A DNA stretch of 64,000 bases from Sphingopyxis sp. JAI128 (GTDB lineage: Bacteria > Pseudomonadota > Alphaproteobacteria > Sphingomonadales > Sphingomonadaceae). The stretch is from the NCBI RefSeq assembly GCF_014207235.1, contig NZ_JACHDA010000002.1:620001-684000 (forward strand), written 5' to 3'. Below, one piece after another: positions 51,323-61,264 of this stretch. Positions within the stretch are counted from its first letter, which is position 1. The number at the start of each line of letters is the position of its first letter. The notes under the pieces are model-generated. The model saw nothing but the letters and a program-made list of their open reading frames with translations, was not told the origin of the DNA and searched no databases. Both the position numbers and the translations under genes were made by a program.

Positions 51323-54015
51323 CAGAATTGGGTTCCTACATTGAATGAGAAGCGTTTGGTATCATCGCCCTCTTCTTTGCGAAGGGCGTAAGCGAAGTCG
51401 ATCCGGAAGGGACCGAACGGAGAGTTCCAGTTGACCCCGGCGCCGATCGAAACGCGCGGAAGCCAGGTATCGCCGAAGAAGCGCTCCTCGAACGGCGGCA
51501 GATTCGACGTCGTCCCCTCGAACGCTTCGCACGAATTATACGCGCCGCCCGGAATTGCCGGTGTGTCGGGATTGTTATCGTGATCGACCAACCCTTGCCG
51601 GGCAAAATTGACGCTGCCCGTGGCCGCATTGCGGCACAGATTCTTGGTAAGCCCGTCGGAGGGATCGAGGAAGTTGGCGAGCGTGGTCAGCGTCGGGCGC
51701 TTCACGCTGAATACCGACCCGATATCGAGGAAGATCGACGGCCGCAGCCCCAATTCCTTGGCGCCGGTGCCCAGCGGGATGTCGAGCTCGATCCGGCCGA
51801 GATAATAGGCGCGGCCGCCGAGCGCATCGTCGATCTGCCCGCGATTGCCATCGGTATCGGTAATGACGACGGGGTTTGTGGGGTCGGTGTTGTCGACGCC
51901 GTAGCGGATGACACGTGGACCGACACCGCGAATGTCGAAGCCGCGCATCTGCGGTTCGCCGAGGAAGAAGCGGTCGGTCAGGCGGACCTTGTCGCTGGTC
52001 GGCGTCGGGCGCCCCCCGAACGGGTAGATATAGCCGCCTTCGGCCGACAGGTTCAGGATGAAGCGGCTGCCGAGGTTGAAGTGCTTCGACGCGTTGAGCC
52101 GGGTGCGGACATATTTGACGCTGCCGCCAAGGCCCGCAAAATCCTGGCTGAGCGACAGCGACTGGCCACGGGTCGGGCGCAGGCGGTTGTCGCGGTCGTC
52201 ATAGGCAAGCGTATAGCCCACCAGCGACGTGGTCCGCGTGCCGATCGCGTCGCAAAGATAGCGGCCCGCGACGAAGGGGTCGCACTGGCCGCCGAAATAA
52301 TAAAGGTCGCGGTCGAGCGTCACATCGTCGTAATTCAGGCTGTAACGCGCGAAGAAGGACATGAACTCGGTCAGCGGCACGCCCGCGTTGAGCTGGAAGC
52401 CGGTCGTGACCTGCTGGAAGGTCGTGCGGCGATCATTGTTTATGAAGTTGAACGAATTGAGGTCGCGGCGATAGACGCTGCCGCCGACCGAGATGTTGCG
52501 GTCGAACAGATAGGGTTCGGTAAAGCCGAGTTCGATCGATTTCGAATAGCTCGAATAATTGACCGATGCCTGGAGCTGCTGGCCGAGGCCGCGGAAGTTG
52601 CGCTGGCGGATCGACGCCTGGAGCAGGAAATTCTCGATCGACGAGAAGCCGGCCGACAGCGACAGCTCGCCGGTCGGCTTTTCCTCGACATTGGTTTCGA
52701 GGACGATGCGGTCGGGCGCGCTCCCCTCCTTGCGCTCGATTTCCAGATTCTCCTGGAAGTAACCGAGGCTGTTCAGGCGGTTTTCGGTGCGCTTGATGCC
52801 AAAGCTGTTGAAGGCATCACCTTCGTTCAGGCGAAACTCGCGGCGCACCACCTTGTCGTGGGTCAGCGTATTGCCGTTGACGTCGATGCGCTCGACATAG
52901 GTCCGCGGGCTTTCGCCGACGTTGAAGGTGATCTGCATCGTCCGCGTGTCGGCGTCGCGGCGGAATTCGGGATTGATGTCGGCGAACGCATAGCCGAACA
53001 GGCCCGCGGTCTCGCTGAGGCTCTCGACCGTGTCCTCGACCAGCTTTGCATCGTACCAGTCGCCGGTCTTCATCGGCAGCAACTTCTTCAGCATCTCGGG
53101 CTGGAAGTCGCGCAGCTCGCTCTTCACGTCGACGTCGCCGAACTTGTAGCGTTCGCCTTCCTCGACGACATAGGTGATGATGAAATCCTGCTTGTTGCTG
53201 GTAAGCTCGGCGACCGCCGAGATCACGCGGAAATCGGCATAGCCGTTCTGCAGGTAGAACAGGCGCAGCTTCTGCTGGTCATAGGCCAGGCGGTCGGGGT
53301 CATAGCTGGTGTTCGACGACAGGATCGTCAGCAGTCCCGATTCCTTGGTCGCCATCTCGTCCTTGAGATCGCCGTCGCTGAACTTCTCGTTGCCGATGAT
53401 GTTGATCTGGCGGACCTTCGACTTCGGCCCTTCGTTGATTTCGAAGACGACATCGACGCGATTCTGATCGAGCGAAACCATTTTCGGCTCGACCGTCGCG
53501 GCGAAGCGGCCTTGCCGCTTGTACAGCTCGATGATGCGCGCGACGTCCGCGCGAACTTTCGAACGGGTGAATATCTGGCGCGGGGCAAGTTTAATCTCGG
53601 GCCGGATCTTGTCTTCCTTCAGGCGCTTGTTACCTTCGAGGATGACGCGGTTGATCACCGGATTTTCGGTGACCTGGATTTGCAGCGCGCCCGCATTGTC
53701 GGTGATCTGGAAATCCTTGAACAGCTCGGTCGAGGCCAGATCCTTGAGCGCCTGGTCAAGCGTGGCGCGGTCGTAGGTCTGACCGACGCGCAGGCGCAGG
53801 TACGAAAGGATCGTCTGTGCCTCGAGCCGCTGGTTGCCGACGACAGTGATCGACTGGATGGTCGCTGCCGTCGGCGCGGCTTCGGGCGCGGGAGCCGGGA
53901 CCGTCGGCGGCACAACCTGCTGCGCCATCACCGGCGCGCTGAGCATCGTACCTGCCATGAGGAAGGCCGACAGCTGGGTCCGCGCCGAGAATTTGTGTGA
54001 AGCCACGCTGTTCAT
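51322..54015 (-). CDS. bamA: Outer-membrane protein assembly factor BamA
   Basis: An 897-aa Omp85 protein that folds beta-barrels into the outer membrane. A signal peptide (LSAFLMAGTMLSAPVMAQ) is followed by five POTRA domains (about residues 45-400) beginning with IQSITVVGNQRLEAQTILSYL, and then a barrel. The family motif VRLTDRFFLGEPQMRGFDIRG (VRGF-type lid) lies near residue 690, and the protein ends with FSFNVGTQF (C-terminal aromatic). I chose the ATG at 54015 (MNSVASHKF); a weak TTG a few codons earlier is also possible. It follows rseP by 73 bp and overlaps skp. In this lineage it assembles TonB receptors such as those in this window. Confidence 0.96.
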   Translation of the reverse strand: MNSVASHKFSARTQLSAFLMAGTMLSAPVMAQQVVPPTVPAPAPEAAPTAATIQSITVVGNQRLEAQTILSYLRLRVGQTYDRATLDQALKDLASTELFKDFQITDNAGALQIQVTENPVINRVILEGNKRLKEDKIRPEIKLAPRQIFTRSKVRADVARIIELYKRQGRFAATVEPKMVSLDQNRVDVVFEINEGPKSKVRQINIIGNEKFSDGDLKDEMATKESGLLTILSSNTSYDPDRLAYDQQKLRLFYLQNGYADFRVISAVAELTSNKQDFIITYVVEEGERYKFGDVDVKSELRDFQPEMLKKLLPMKTGDWYDAKLVEDTVESLSETAGLFGYAFADINPEFRRDADTRTMQITFNVGESPRTYVERIDVNGNTLTHDKVVRREFRLNEGDAFNSFGIKRTENRLNSLGYFQENLEIERKEGSAPDRIVLETNVEEKPTGELSLSAGFSSIENFLLQASIRQRNFRGLGQQLQASVNYSSYSKSIELGFTEPYLFDRNISVGGSVYRRDLNSFNFINNDRRTTFQQVTTGFQLNAGVPLTEFMSFFARYSLNYDDVTLDRDLYYFGGQCDPFVAGRYLCDAIGTRTTSLVGYTLAYDDRDNRLRPTRGQSLSLSQDFAGLGGSVKYVRTRLNASKHFNLGSRFILNLSAEGGYIYPFGGRPTPTSDKVRLTDRFFLGEPQMRGFDIRGVGPRVIRYGVDNTDPTNPVVITDTDGNRGQIDDALGGRAYYLGRIELDIPLGTGAKELGLRPSIFLDIGSVFSVKRPTLTTLANFLDPSDGLTKNLCRNAATGSVNFARQGLVDHDNNPDTPAIPGGAYNSCEAFEGTTSNLPPFEERFFGDTWLPRVSIGAGVNWNSPFGPFRIDFAYALRKEEGDDTKRFSFNVGTQF

Positions 54016-54088
54016 CCCGAAAAAATAACTCAAAAGCGACAAACCCGCCTGACCGCGGGTTCGCGCGCCACTCCCTGCCCCAGACTCG

Positions 54089-55225
54089 CTAGCCAATCAA
54101 GCGGGCGATCCCGTCCCACACGCCAATTGAGCCCAAATCGTTGAAAGTCACGACCAGCATCAGCGTGACGATCGCCGCAAAACCGAATCGGAACGCCCAT
54201 TCCTGCGCTTCGGGGGGCGCGGGGCGCCGCCGGATCGCCTCATAGGCGTAGAAGACCAGATGACCGCCATCGAGCATTGGCAATGGCAAGAGGTTGATGA
54301 ACCCCAGATTGATGGAAATGAAGGCGGTGAAGAAGATCAGCGTCGAAATGCCGAGCGTCGCCATCTCGCCGGACTGCTTTGCAATCCGGATGGGTCCGCC
54401 CATTTCCTTGACCGAACGCTGGCCGGTAACGAACTGACCCAATATATCGCCGGTCAGTCGCACGAGTGCCCATGTTTGCGCCGCGCCGCTTTGAAGCGCC
54501 ATTAAAGGCCCTACGGCGGTATAGACCGGTGCGCCCGAACGGACACCGATGACTGCCCTTTCGACCTTGTTACCGAACCCGTCGGTTTCTGTGATCATCC
54601 GCGGCCGCAGCGTGATATCGAGACGTTCGCCGCCACGCTCGATCGCGAGAGCCGCCGGCTTGCCAAGATCGGTGGCAACCGCCATCGGAATATCCTCGAA
54701 AATGTCCATCGACCGCCCATTGATCGACACGATGCGATCGCCAACGCGGAGCCCCGCTTCCTGCGCCGCGCTATGCGGCTGGACCGCGGCGATCACCGGC
54801 GGGGTCTGGGGAATGCCATATGTCATGAACAGGGCCGCAAAGATGGCAATCGCGAACAGGAAGTTGGTCATCGGCCCCGCGAGGACGATCAAGGCGCGCT
54901 TCCACACCGGCTGCGCCGGAAAAGTATGCGACCGCTGTTCGGCGGGCAGTTGCTGCCAGTCGGCGTCGGGCTGGCTGACCGCGTCGCGGTCGCCCGCGAA
55001 CTGGACATAGCCGCCAAGCGGCAGCCAGCCGATCTTCCATTCGGTCCCGCGCTTGTCGGTCCAGCCGAGAATCCTGCGGCCGAAACCGATCGAAAAGGTG
55101 TCCGCCTTCACCCCGCACCAGCGCCCGACGATATAATGGCCATATTCGTGCACGAACACGAGCGGGCCGAGCACCGCGAGGAATGCGACGGGATAGAGCC
55201 AAAGCGGAATGTCAGGCATGTTCAT
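54089..55225 (-). CDS. rseP: Site-2 intramembrane metalloprotease RseP
   Basis: A 378-aa membrane protease of the S2P family that cleaves anti-sigma factors and signal peptide remnants. The zinc site HEYGH (residues 26-30) is in the first helix, one PDZ domain is central (LRVGDRIVSINGRSMDIFED), and the third metal ligand lies in LPMLDGGHLVFY. The start overlaps the dxr stop (MNMPDIP at 55225), so the upper gene is translationally coupled. It has one PDZ where E. coli RseP has two, as is common in alphaproteobacteria. It could process the membrane anti-sigma encoded at 38370, but this is only a possibility. Confidence 0.94.
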   Translation of the reverse strand: MNMPDIPLWLYPVAFLAVLGPLVFVHEYGHYIVGRWCGVKADTFSIGFGRRILGWTDKRGTEWKIGWLPLGGYVQFAGDRDAVSQPDADWQQLPAEQRSHTFPAQPVWKRALIVLAGPMTNFLFAIAIFAALFMTYGIPQTPPVIAAVQPHSAAQEAGLRVGDRIVSINGRSMDIFEDIPMAVATDLGKPAALAIERGGERLDITLRPRMITETDGFGNKVERAVIGVRSGAPVYTAVGPLMALQSGAAQTWALVRLTGDILGQFVTGQRSVKEMGGPIRIAKQSGEMATLGISTLIFFTAFISINLGFINLLPLPMLDGGHLVFYAYEAIRRRPAPPEAQEWAFRFGFAAIVTLMLVVTFNDLGSIGVWDGIARLIG

Positions 55226-56378
55226 ATTGGTCCACAAAGCTTTGCGCAGCCGCACGCGATGCCGCATCGACGCTGAATATGTCCTGAAGCGACGCCGGCG
55301 CCGCCGGTGCATCGGCGTCGATCACGCGGCGAACGGTATCGACGATCGCCGTAAAGGAAATGCGACCAGCCAGGAAAGCGGCGACCGCGACTTCGTTCGC
55401 GGCGTTGAGCTGTGCAGGGCGCGCGCCGCCCTCGGCGATCGCGGCACGGCAGAGCGCGGTCGCGGGGAAGCGCGCCTCGTCGGGCACCTCGAAATCGAGC
55501 CGCGCGATGCTGGCGAGGTCAAGCGGCGTACAGGGCGTCGCCATCCGCTGCGGCCAGGCGAGCGCCGAGGCGATGGGAATACGCATGTCGGGCGAGCCCA
55601 GCTGCGCGAGGGTCGAGCAATCAATATATTCGACCAGGCTGTGGATCACCGATTGCGGGTGGACCAGAATTTCGATGCGGTCGAGCCCGACAGGGAACAG
55701 ATGATGCGCCTCGATCAGTTCGAGGCCCTTGTTCATCATCGTCGCCGAATCGACGCTGATCTTTGCCCCCATCGACCAGGTGGGATGCGCGACCGCCTGC
55801 GCCGGCGTGACCCGCGCCATGTCGGCGGCGGCCATTGTCCGGAACGGCCCGCCGCTCGCGGTCAGGATGATGCGGCGCACCTGGTCGATCCGCCCGCCGG
55901 CCAGGCATTGAAAGATCGCATTATGCTCGCTGTCGACGGGCAGGATCATCGCGCCCGACTTGCGCGCCGCAGCGGTCATCAGGTCGCCGGCCGACACCAG
56001 CGCTTCCTTGTTGGCGAGCGCGACGTCATGCCCTGCCTCCAGCGCCGCCATCGTCGGCGCCAAACCCGCGCAGCCGACGATTGCCGCCATCACCAGGTCG
56101 GCGGGGCGCGCCGCCGCTTCGACCAGCGCATCGGCGCCCGCCGCGACCGCGATGCCGGTATCCGCCAGTGCGTCGCGCAGTTCGCCATGGCGGGCTTCGT
56201 CGGCGATTACCGCGATGTCGGGACGAAATTCGCGCGCCAGCCGCGCCAGTTCGGCGACATCGCTGTTCGCCGTGAGCACGCTGAGCTGCCAGTCAGCGCC
56301 AGCGCGGCGGACGAGGTCGAGGGTCGATTGCCCGACCGATCCGGTGGCGCCGAACAGCGAAAGGCGGCGATGCGCCAT
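55212..56378 (-). CDS. dxr: 1-deoxy-D-xylulose 5-phosphate reductoisomerase
   Basis: A 388-aa enzyme of the MEP isoprenoid pathway that turns DXP into MEP with NADPH. The N-terminal dinucleotide motif is LFGATGSVGQSTLDL. The metal and substrate sites are in LPVDSEHNAIFQ and SMGAKISVDSATMMNKGLELIEAHHLF, the flexible loop in the VHPQSVIHSLVEY region, and NEVAVAAFLAG is near the C-terminus. The ATG at 56378 is one base after the cdsA stop. The enzyme makes precursors for the UppS product encoded two genes upstream. Confidence 0.96.
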   Translation of the reverse strand: MAHRRLSLFGATGSVGQSTLDLVRRAGADWQLSVLTANSDVAELARLAREFRPDIAVIADEARHGELRDALADTGIAVAAGADALVEAAARPADLVMAAIVGCAGLAPTMAALEAGHDVALANKEALVSAGDLMTAAARKSGAMILPVDSEHNAIFQCLAGGRIDQVRRIILTASGGPFRTMAAADMARVTPAQAVAHPTWSMGAKISVDSATMMNKGLELIEAHHLFPVGLDRIEILVHPQSVIHSLVEYIDCSTLAQLGSPDMRIPIASALAWPQRMATPCTPLDLASIARLDFEVPDEARFPATALCRAAIAEGGARPAQLNAANEVAVAAFLAGRISFTAIVDTVRRVIDADAPAAPASLQDIFSVDAASRAAAQSFVDQYEHA

Positions 56379-56379
56379 C

Positions 56380-57057
56380 TCAGCCGGCCGCCCGCACCGC
56401 AATATGTCCGGCAAAAGCGAGCGCGCCGAGCAGCAGCGCCACCGGCAGCAGCCCGTCGACGCGGTCGAACAACCCGCCGTGGCCGGGGATCAGCTTGCCC
56501 GAATCCTTGACCGCCGCGCGCCGCTTCATCCAGCTCTGCGCCAGATCGCCGAGCTGGGCGAGAAGGCCCATGAACAGGCCGATCCACAGCGGCACCCCGA
56601 CAATACCCGCACGGTCGCCGATCGTCGCGCTGGCGATCAACGCGGCGACCATGCCGCCAAACAGTCCCGACCAGGTTTTCGACGGACTGATGGCGGGCGC
56701 AAGCCGCGCGCCGCCAAAGGCGCGCCCCGCAAAATAGGCGCCGATATCGGTCGCCCACACCATCCCGAACACCCAGAATGCCCCCGTCACCCCCAGATGA
56801 TCGCGAACGAACCATAGTCCCGCCATCGAACCCAGAATGAGGATGGGGCCAAGGATGTTGAGGCCCGTCCGGGCGCCGCCGCCGATCGTCATCGCCTTTA
56901 CCAGCTGAAACCATTCGACCAGCACCAGCGCGCCGCCGACGAGCAGCAGCAGGCCGAAGGCGATGCCGCCAAACCACAGCGCGGCGCCCGCAATCGCGAA
57001 CAATATGATCGCCGACCCGGCCCGCACCCAGAAATCCGATTTCACCGCTGCCACCAT
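56380..57057 (-). CDS. cdsA: Phosphatidate cytidylyltransferase
   Basis: A 225-aa inner-membrane enzyme that makes CDP-diacylglycerol, the precursor used by PssA (61784-62557). It has about six hydrophobic segments and the signature SPSKTWSGLFGGMVAALIAS in the middle, then KRRAAVKDSGKLIPGHGGLFDRVDGLLP at the end. Both belong to the CDP-alcohol synthesising family (S-x-x-x-R-x-x-K-D...PGHGG-DR-D). The length is on the short side (E. coli 285 aa), as usual in alphaproteobacteria. It lies three bases after the uppS stop. Confidence 0.94.
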   Translation of the reverse strand: MVAAVKSDFWVRAGSAIILFAIAGAALWFGGIAFGLLLLVGGALVLVEWFQLVKAMTIGGGARTGLNILGPILILGSMAGLWFVRDHLGVTGAFWVFGMVWATDIGAYFAGRAFGGARLAPAISPSKTWSGLFGGMVAALIASATIGDRAGIVGVPLWIGLFMGLLAQLGDLAQSWMKRRAAVKDSGKLIPGHGGLFDRVDGLLPVALLLGALAFAGHIAVRAAG

Positions 57058-57060
57058 GTT

Positions 57061-57747
57061 TTAAAGTCCCCCGTAACGGCGGTCGCGCCGCGCGAAATGG
57101 TCGAGCGCCGCTTTCAGATCGGCCGGTTTGAAATCCGGCCATAAAATATCGGTGAAATAAAGTTCGGCATAGGCCGATTGCCACAGCAGAAAATTCGACA
57201 GCCGCACCTCGCCCGAGGTGCGGATGAGCAGGTCGAGCGGCGGCATGTCGGCGGTGTCGAGGTTCGCCTCGATCGCCTCCGGCGTAATCGCTCCCGCCGC
57301 CGCCGCCGCGGTCGCGGCGCGGACCAGTTCATCCTGCGCGCCATAATTCAATGCAACCGCCAGCGTCGTGCGCTTGTTCCCCGCGGTGCGTTCGAGCGCC
57401 TTGTCGATCAGCGCGACGACATCGGGCGCCAGCGCGCGCCAATTGCCGATGACTTTCAGCTTCACATCATTGGCGGCGAATTCGTCGAGGTCGGAGAGAA
57501 TGAAACGCTTCATCAGCGACATCAGGTCGCTGACCTCTTCCTCGGGCCGTTTCCAATTTTCGGAACTGAAAGCGTAAAGCGTCATCGCCTCGATGCCGAG
57601 GTCGCCCGCGGCGCGCACGATGGTCCGCACGGCTTCCACGCCTGCGCGGTGTCCCGCGACGCGGGGCAGCATGCGTTTTTTCGCCCAGCGGCCATTGCCA
57701 TCCATGATGATGGCGACATGACGTGCGCCGTGATGAGCGTCAGCCAT
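57061..57747 (-). CDS. uppS: Undecaprenyl diphosphate synthase
   Basis: A 228-aa cis-prenyltransferase that makes the C55 lipid carrier for cell-wall and glycan synthesis. The catalytic Asp is D16 in IIMDGNGRWAKKR. The motif GHRAGVEAVRTIVRAAGDLGIEAMTLYAFSSENWKRP and the C-terminal LDLLIRTSGEVRLSNFLLWQSAYAELYF complete the family set. The start is the first Met of the frame. It is followed by cdsA with a 3-bp gap and preceded by frr by 54 bp. Confidence 0.96.
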   Translation of the reverse strand: MADAHHGARHVAIIMDGNGRWAKKRMLPRVAGHRAGVEAVRTIVRAAGDLGIEAMTLYAFSSENWKRPEEEVSDLMSLMKRFILSDLDEFAANDVKLKVIGNWRALAPDVVALIDKALERTAGNKRTTLAVALNYGAQDELVRAATAAAAAGAITPEAIEANLDTADMPPLDLLIRTSGEVRLSNFLLWQSAYAELYFTDILWPDFKPADLKAALDHFARRDRRYGGL

Positions 57748-57801
57748 CGACCGGGCCCGTCATACGGAACTCTTCAGGAAAAATCAGATCGCTAAGCGGC
57801 A

Positions 57802-58356
57802 CTAGCCCAGGATTTCCTTTTCCTTCGCGGCGGCGGCGGCGTCGATCTCGGCGATCGTTGCGTCGGTCAGCTTTTGCACCTCGCCTTCATGGCGCTTGCG
57901 CTCGTCTTCGCTGATTTCCTTTTTATTCTCGTCGGTTTTCAGATTGTCCATGCCGTCGCGGCGGACGTTGCGGACCGCGACGCGCGCCTTTTCGGCATAT
58001 TGACCGGCGAGTTTCGACAATTCCTTGCGGCGCTCCTGCGTCATTTCGGGAATCGGAAGGCGCAGCATCTGGCCGTCTACGATCGGGTTGAGGCCGAGCC
58101 CCGCCGAACGGATCGCCTTGTCGACCGGGCCCACGTTCGTCTTGTCCCACACCTGCACCGACAGCATGCGCGGTTCGGGGGCGCTGACCGAGGCGACCTG
58201 ATTGAGCGGCATGTGGCTGCCGTAAACCTCGACCGTCACCGGATCGAGCAAAGCGGTGTGCGCGCGGCCGGTGCGCAGACCCGCGAGGTCGCTCTTCAGC
58301 GATTCGACCGCGCCGTGCATGCGACGTTCGAGGTCGGCCTTGTCATATTTCGCCAT
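57802..58356 (-). CDS. frr: Ribosome recycling factor
   Basis: A 184-aa protein that splits post-termination ribosomes together with EF-G. The signature [32 protein letters not shown] (N-terminal half) and [33 protein letters not shown] (middle) cover the two-domain L-shaped fold. The ATG at 58356 has GAGGAAATACAG ahead; the frame's upstream extension is spurious. It follows pyrH with a 14-bp gap, the standard pair. Confidence 0.97.
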   Translation of the reverse strand: MAKYDKADLERRMHGAVESLKSDLAGLRTGRAHTALLDPVTVEVYGSHMPLNQVASVSAPEPRMLSVQVWDKTNVGPVDKAIRSAGLGLNPIVDGQMLRLPIPEMTQERRKELSKLAGQYAEKARVAVRNVRRDGMDNLKTDENKKEISEDERKRHEGEVQKLTDATIAEIDAAAAAKEKEILG

Positions 58357-58370
58357 CTGTATTTCCTCTC

Positions 58371-59102
58371 TTATGCGTTGCCGGCGGCGTCGCTGACGAC
58401 GGTCGAAACGCCCTCGCCCGCCAGGACGCGCGCCAGATTGCCGGGTTCGCGAATGTTGAACACCACGATCGGGATATGATTGTCGCGGCAAAGCGCCACC
58501 GCGCTCGCATCCATCACTTTCAAATTGTCGGCGAGCACGCGGTCATAGCCCAGCGTGTCGTAACGAACCGCATTGGGATCCTGCTTCGGATCGGCATTAT
58601 AGACGCCGTCGACGCTGGTGCCCTTGAGCAATGCGTCGCATGTCATTTCGGCGGCGCGCAACGCGGCGCCGCTGTCGGTGGTGAAATAGGGGGCGCCGAC
58701 GCCGGCGGCGAAGATCACGACGCGGCCTTTTTCGAGGTGGCGTTCGGCGCGGCGGCGGATCACCGGCTCGCACACCTTGTCCATCTCGATCGCCGACTGG
58801 ACGCGCGTCTGGACGCCAAGCTGCTCGAGCGCGTTCTGCATCGCCAGCGCGTTCATCACCGTCGCGAGCATTCCCATATAATCGGCCTGCGCGCGGTCCA
58901 TGCCCTTGGCCGCGCCCGCCATGCCGCGAAAAATATTGCCGCCGCCGATGACCAGGCAGATTTCAAGCCCGCGATCCTTCGCTTCCTTGACCTCCGCCGC
59001 CATGCTCGCGACCGTTTCGGGGTCGATGCCAAAGGCGCCCGACCCCATCAGCGCCTCGCCGGACAATTTCAGCAGGATGCGTTTCATGTCGGGCAATGCC
59101 AT
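58371..59102 (-). CDS. pyrH: UMP kinase
   Basis: A 243-aa hexameric amino-acid-kinase-fold enzyme that phosphorylates [25 protein letters not shown] and [12 protein letters not shown] at the N-terminal half bind UMP and phosphates, and [21 protein letters not shown] is the conserved core. The ATG at 59102 is behind GAGGTTT. It is separated from tsf by 230 bp that hold a palindromic repeat element. Its position after rpsB-tsf is the usual bacterial order. Confidence 0.96.
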   Translation of the reverse strand: MALPDMKRILLKLSGEALMGSGAFGIDPETVASMAAEVKEAKDRGLEICLVIGGGNIFRGMAGAAKGMDRAQADYMGMLATVMNALAMQNALEQLGVQTRVQSAIEMDKVCEPVIRRRAERHLEKGRVVIFAAGVGAPYFTTDSGAALRAAEMTCDALLKGTSVDGVYNADPKQDPNAVRYDTLGYDRVLADNLKVMDASAVALCRDNHIPIVVFNIREPGNLARVLAGEGVSTVVSDAAGNA

Positions 59103-59190
59103 GCTGGGAAACCTCGCTGGGGAACTACATAAACGAATGGCGCGCACCCTAGTGAAGGCGCACGCCATTGCCAAGCGGACTGCCGCGCCA

Positions 59191-59324
59191 TCCTCCCTGC
59201 GGCAAAGCCGTGGGGAGGGGGACCGCCGCGAAGCGGTGGTGGAGGGGCACAGCGACGCTGGCCATCGCCCCTCCGTCAGCGGCTACGCCGCTGCCACCTC
59301 CCCATGGCTTCGCCACAGGGAGGA
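59191..59324. repeat. Long palindromic REP/BIME-type element between tsf and pyrH
   Basis: The two ends of this 134-bp stretch are inverted copies: TCCTCCCTGCGGCAAAGCC at the left and the complement of GGCTTCGCCACAGGGAGGA at the right. Inner palindromes are also present (GCCGCGAAGCGG, AGCGGCTACGCCGCT). A related half copy lies at 49914-50046. As RNA it would fold into one long hairpin and might protect the tsf mRNA or reduce pyrH read-through. Confidence 0.75.
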
Positions 59325-59332
59325 ATTGGCAA

Positions 59333-60259
59333 TCAGACGCCGGCGGCCGCCGCGACTTCCGCCGCGAAGTCGCTTTCTTCCTTCTCGATGCCTTCGCCGA
59401 GCTGGAAACGGACGAAGCTCTTCAGCGTGATCGTCGCACCGACATCCTTGCCGGCGGCGGCCACGACTTCGGCGACCGGGGTCTTGCCGTCCATCACGAA
59501 CAATTGCGACAGCAACGCATTTTCCTTGCGATACTTGGCGATCGCGCCGTCGACCATCTTTGAAACGATTTCGGCGGGCTTGCCCGACTGGGCCGCCTTT
59601 TCCTCGGCAATCGCGCGTTCGCGCGCGACGAGGTCGGCATCCAGATCGTCGCCGTTCAGCGCCAGCGGGTTGGCGGCGGCGACGTGCATCGCGAGCTGCT
59701 TTCCGAGCGGTTCGAGAACGTCGGCGCCGGCGGTCGATTCGAGCGCAACGAGCACGCCGATCTTGCCCATGCCGGGGGCGACGGCATTGTGGACATAGCC
59801 GGTCACAACGCCCGAGGCGACCGACAGGATCGCAGCGCGGCGCAGCGACTGGTTCTCACCGATCGTCGCGATGTTGCTGGTCAGCTTTTCGGCGACAGTG
59901 CCCCCGCCCGGATAGCCGGCGGCGCCCAGCGCTTCGATATCGGTGATGCTGCCGGCGAGCGCGACCTGCGTTACGTCCCGAACGAATTCCTGGAACTGCT
60001 CGTTCTTGCCGACGAAGTCGGTCTCGCTGTTCACTTCGACGACGGCGCCGCGGCCACCGTCGGTGGCGACGCCGACCAGGCCTTCGGCGGCGACGCGGCC
60101 GGCCTTCTTGGCGGCGGCGGCGAGGCCCTTGGTGCGAAGCCAGTCGATCGACGCTTCGATATCGCCGTTGTTTTCGGCGAGCGCTTTCTTGCAGTCCATC
60201 ATGCCTGCGCCCGTGCGGTCGCGCAGTTCCTTGACGAGAGCGGCCGTGATTTCAGCCAT
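59333..60259 (-). CDS. tsf: Elongation factor Ts
   Basis: A 308-aa guanine nucleotide exchange factor for EF-Tu. The N-terminal UBA-like domain ends in [31 protein letters not shown], and the core has [15 protein letters not shown], both family signatures. The C-terminal part includes [18 protein letters not shown]. Length and order (rpsB-tsf) are typical. A strong hairpin sits in the 136-bp gap after rpsB. Confidence 0.97.
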   Translation of the reverse strand: MAEITAALVKELRDRTGAGMMDCKKALAENNGDIEASIDWLRTKGLAAAAKKAGRVAAEGLVGVATDGGRGAVVEVNSETDFVGKNEQFQEFVRDVTQVALAGSITDIEALGAAGYPGGGTVAEKLTSNIATIGENQSLRRAAILSVASGVVTGYVHNAVAPGMGKIGVLVALESTAGADVLEPLGKQLAMHVAAANPLALNGDDLDADLVARERAIAEEKAAQSGKPAEIVSKMVDGAIAKYRKENALLSQLFVMDGKTPVAEVVAAAGKDVGATITLKSFVRFQLGEGIEKEESDFAAEVAAAAGV

Positions 60260-60346
60260 GCGATGTTCCTTTCCAAAAGCAGCAGGCTCGCGTTGGGCCC
60301 GCTGTCCGCCGCGCGCATGGCGGCGTGATAAGTCAAAGTGATGACC

Positions 60347-60378
60347 GGGACGGCGCGGGTTTGTCGCCGCACCGTCCC
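60347..60378 (-). terminator. rpsB-tsf intergenic hairpin (attenuator or processing site)
   Basis: GGGACGGCGCG (60347-60357) pairs with CGCACCGTCCC (60368-60378) with one mismatch; the stem is about 11 bp with a 10-nt loop. It has no clear T run on the minus strand, so it is likely an attenuator or an RNA processing and stability element between rpsB and tsf rather than a full terminator. Confidence 0.5.
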
Positions 60379-60395
60379 ATCATGCTAAAGGACGC

Positions 60396-61226
60396 TTATG
60401 CGTCGCTCTGACGTTCGGTTTCGGCGGCAGCTTCGGCCGGGACCTGTTCGTCCTCGGTCACCGGAGCGGCAGCTTCCTCGAGCACCGGTTCGGCGGTCGG
60501 CTCGACAGCGGCGCCCAGATCTTCGCCGCGGTTCGCACGGGCCTGCTGGCCGCCACGGGTCGCCGCCTGGGCGACCGCATCACAATAGAGGCGGATGGCG
60601 CGCGCCGCGTCATCGTTCGCCGGAACCGGAAAAGCGATGCCGTCGGGCGAGACGTTCGAATCGAGGATCGCGACGACGGGGATACCAAGGACGTTGGCTT
60701 CCTTGATCGCCAGTTCTTCCTTGTTCGCGTCGATCACGAACATCACGTCGGGAATGCCGCCCATGTCGCGGATGCCGCCCAGGCTGAGTTCCAGCTTGTC
60801 GCGTTCGCGCGTCTTGTTGAGCACTTCCTTCTTGGTGAGACCCGAGGTGTCGCCCGAAAGCTGTTCCTCAAGCATCTTGAGGCGCTTGATCGAGTTCGAG
60901 ATCGTTTTCCAGTTGGTGAGCATGCCGCCCAGCCAGCGGTGGTTGACGAAATGCTGGCCCGACGCGCGGGCCGCGTCGGCGATCGGCCCCTGCGCCTGGC
61001 GCTTGGTGCCGACGAACAGCACCTTGCCGCCCGCGGCCGAGGTCGAGGCGATGAAGTCGAGCGCGCGCGCGAAGAGCGGCACGGTCTGCGACAGGTCGAG
61101 GATGTGAATGCCGTTGCGCGCACCGAAGATATACGGCTTCATGCGCGGGTTCCAGCGGTGGGTCTGGTGGCCGAAGTGGGCGCCAGCCTCGATAAGATTC
61201 TGCATCGTGACGACAGGTGCCGCCAT
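60396..61226 (-). CDS. rpsB: 30S ribosomal protein S2
   Basis: A 276-aa small-subunit protein. The family signature [27 protein letters not shown] is at the N-terminus, and [18 protein letters not shown] and [24 protein letters not shown] follow. The last 45 residues are an acidic Glu/Ala-rich tail ([18 protein letters not shown]), a usual alphaproteobacterial extension beyond the 241 aa of E. coli S2. GGAAGGAGAAAG precedes the ATG at 61226. The leader contains a stable stem-loop. Confidence 0.97.
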   Translation of the reverse strand: MAAPVVTMQNLIEAGAHFGHQTHRWNPRMKPYIFGARNGIHILDLSQTVPLFARALDFIASTSAAGGKVLFVGTKRQAQGPIADAARASGQHFVNHRWLGGMLTNWKTISNSIKRLKMLEEQLSGDTSGLTKKEVLNKTRERDKLELSLGGIRDMGGIPDVMFVIDANKEELAIKEANVLGIPVVAILDSNVSPDGIAFPVPANDDAARAIRLYCDAVAQAATRGGQQARANRGEDLGAAVEPTAEPVLEEAAAPVTEDEQVPAEAAAETERQSDA

Positions 61227-61264
61227 AGTCTTTCTCCTTCCGGTTGGTCCTCTGGAAAGCAAGA

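Noticed and set aside
51580-54000. An 806-codon open frame on the plus strand opposite bamA
   Set aside because: It is the codon-bias shadow of bamA, with no ribosome site or family resemblance. The opposite strand is a complete BamA.
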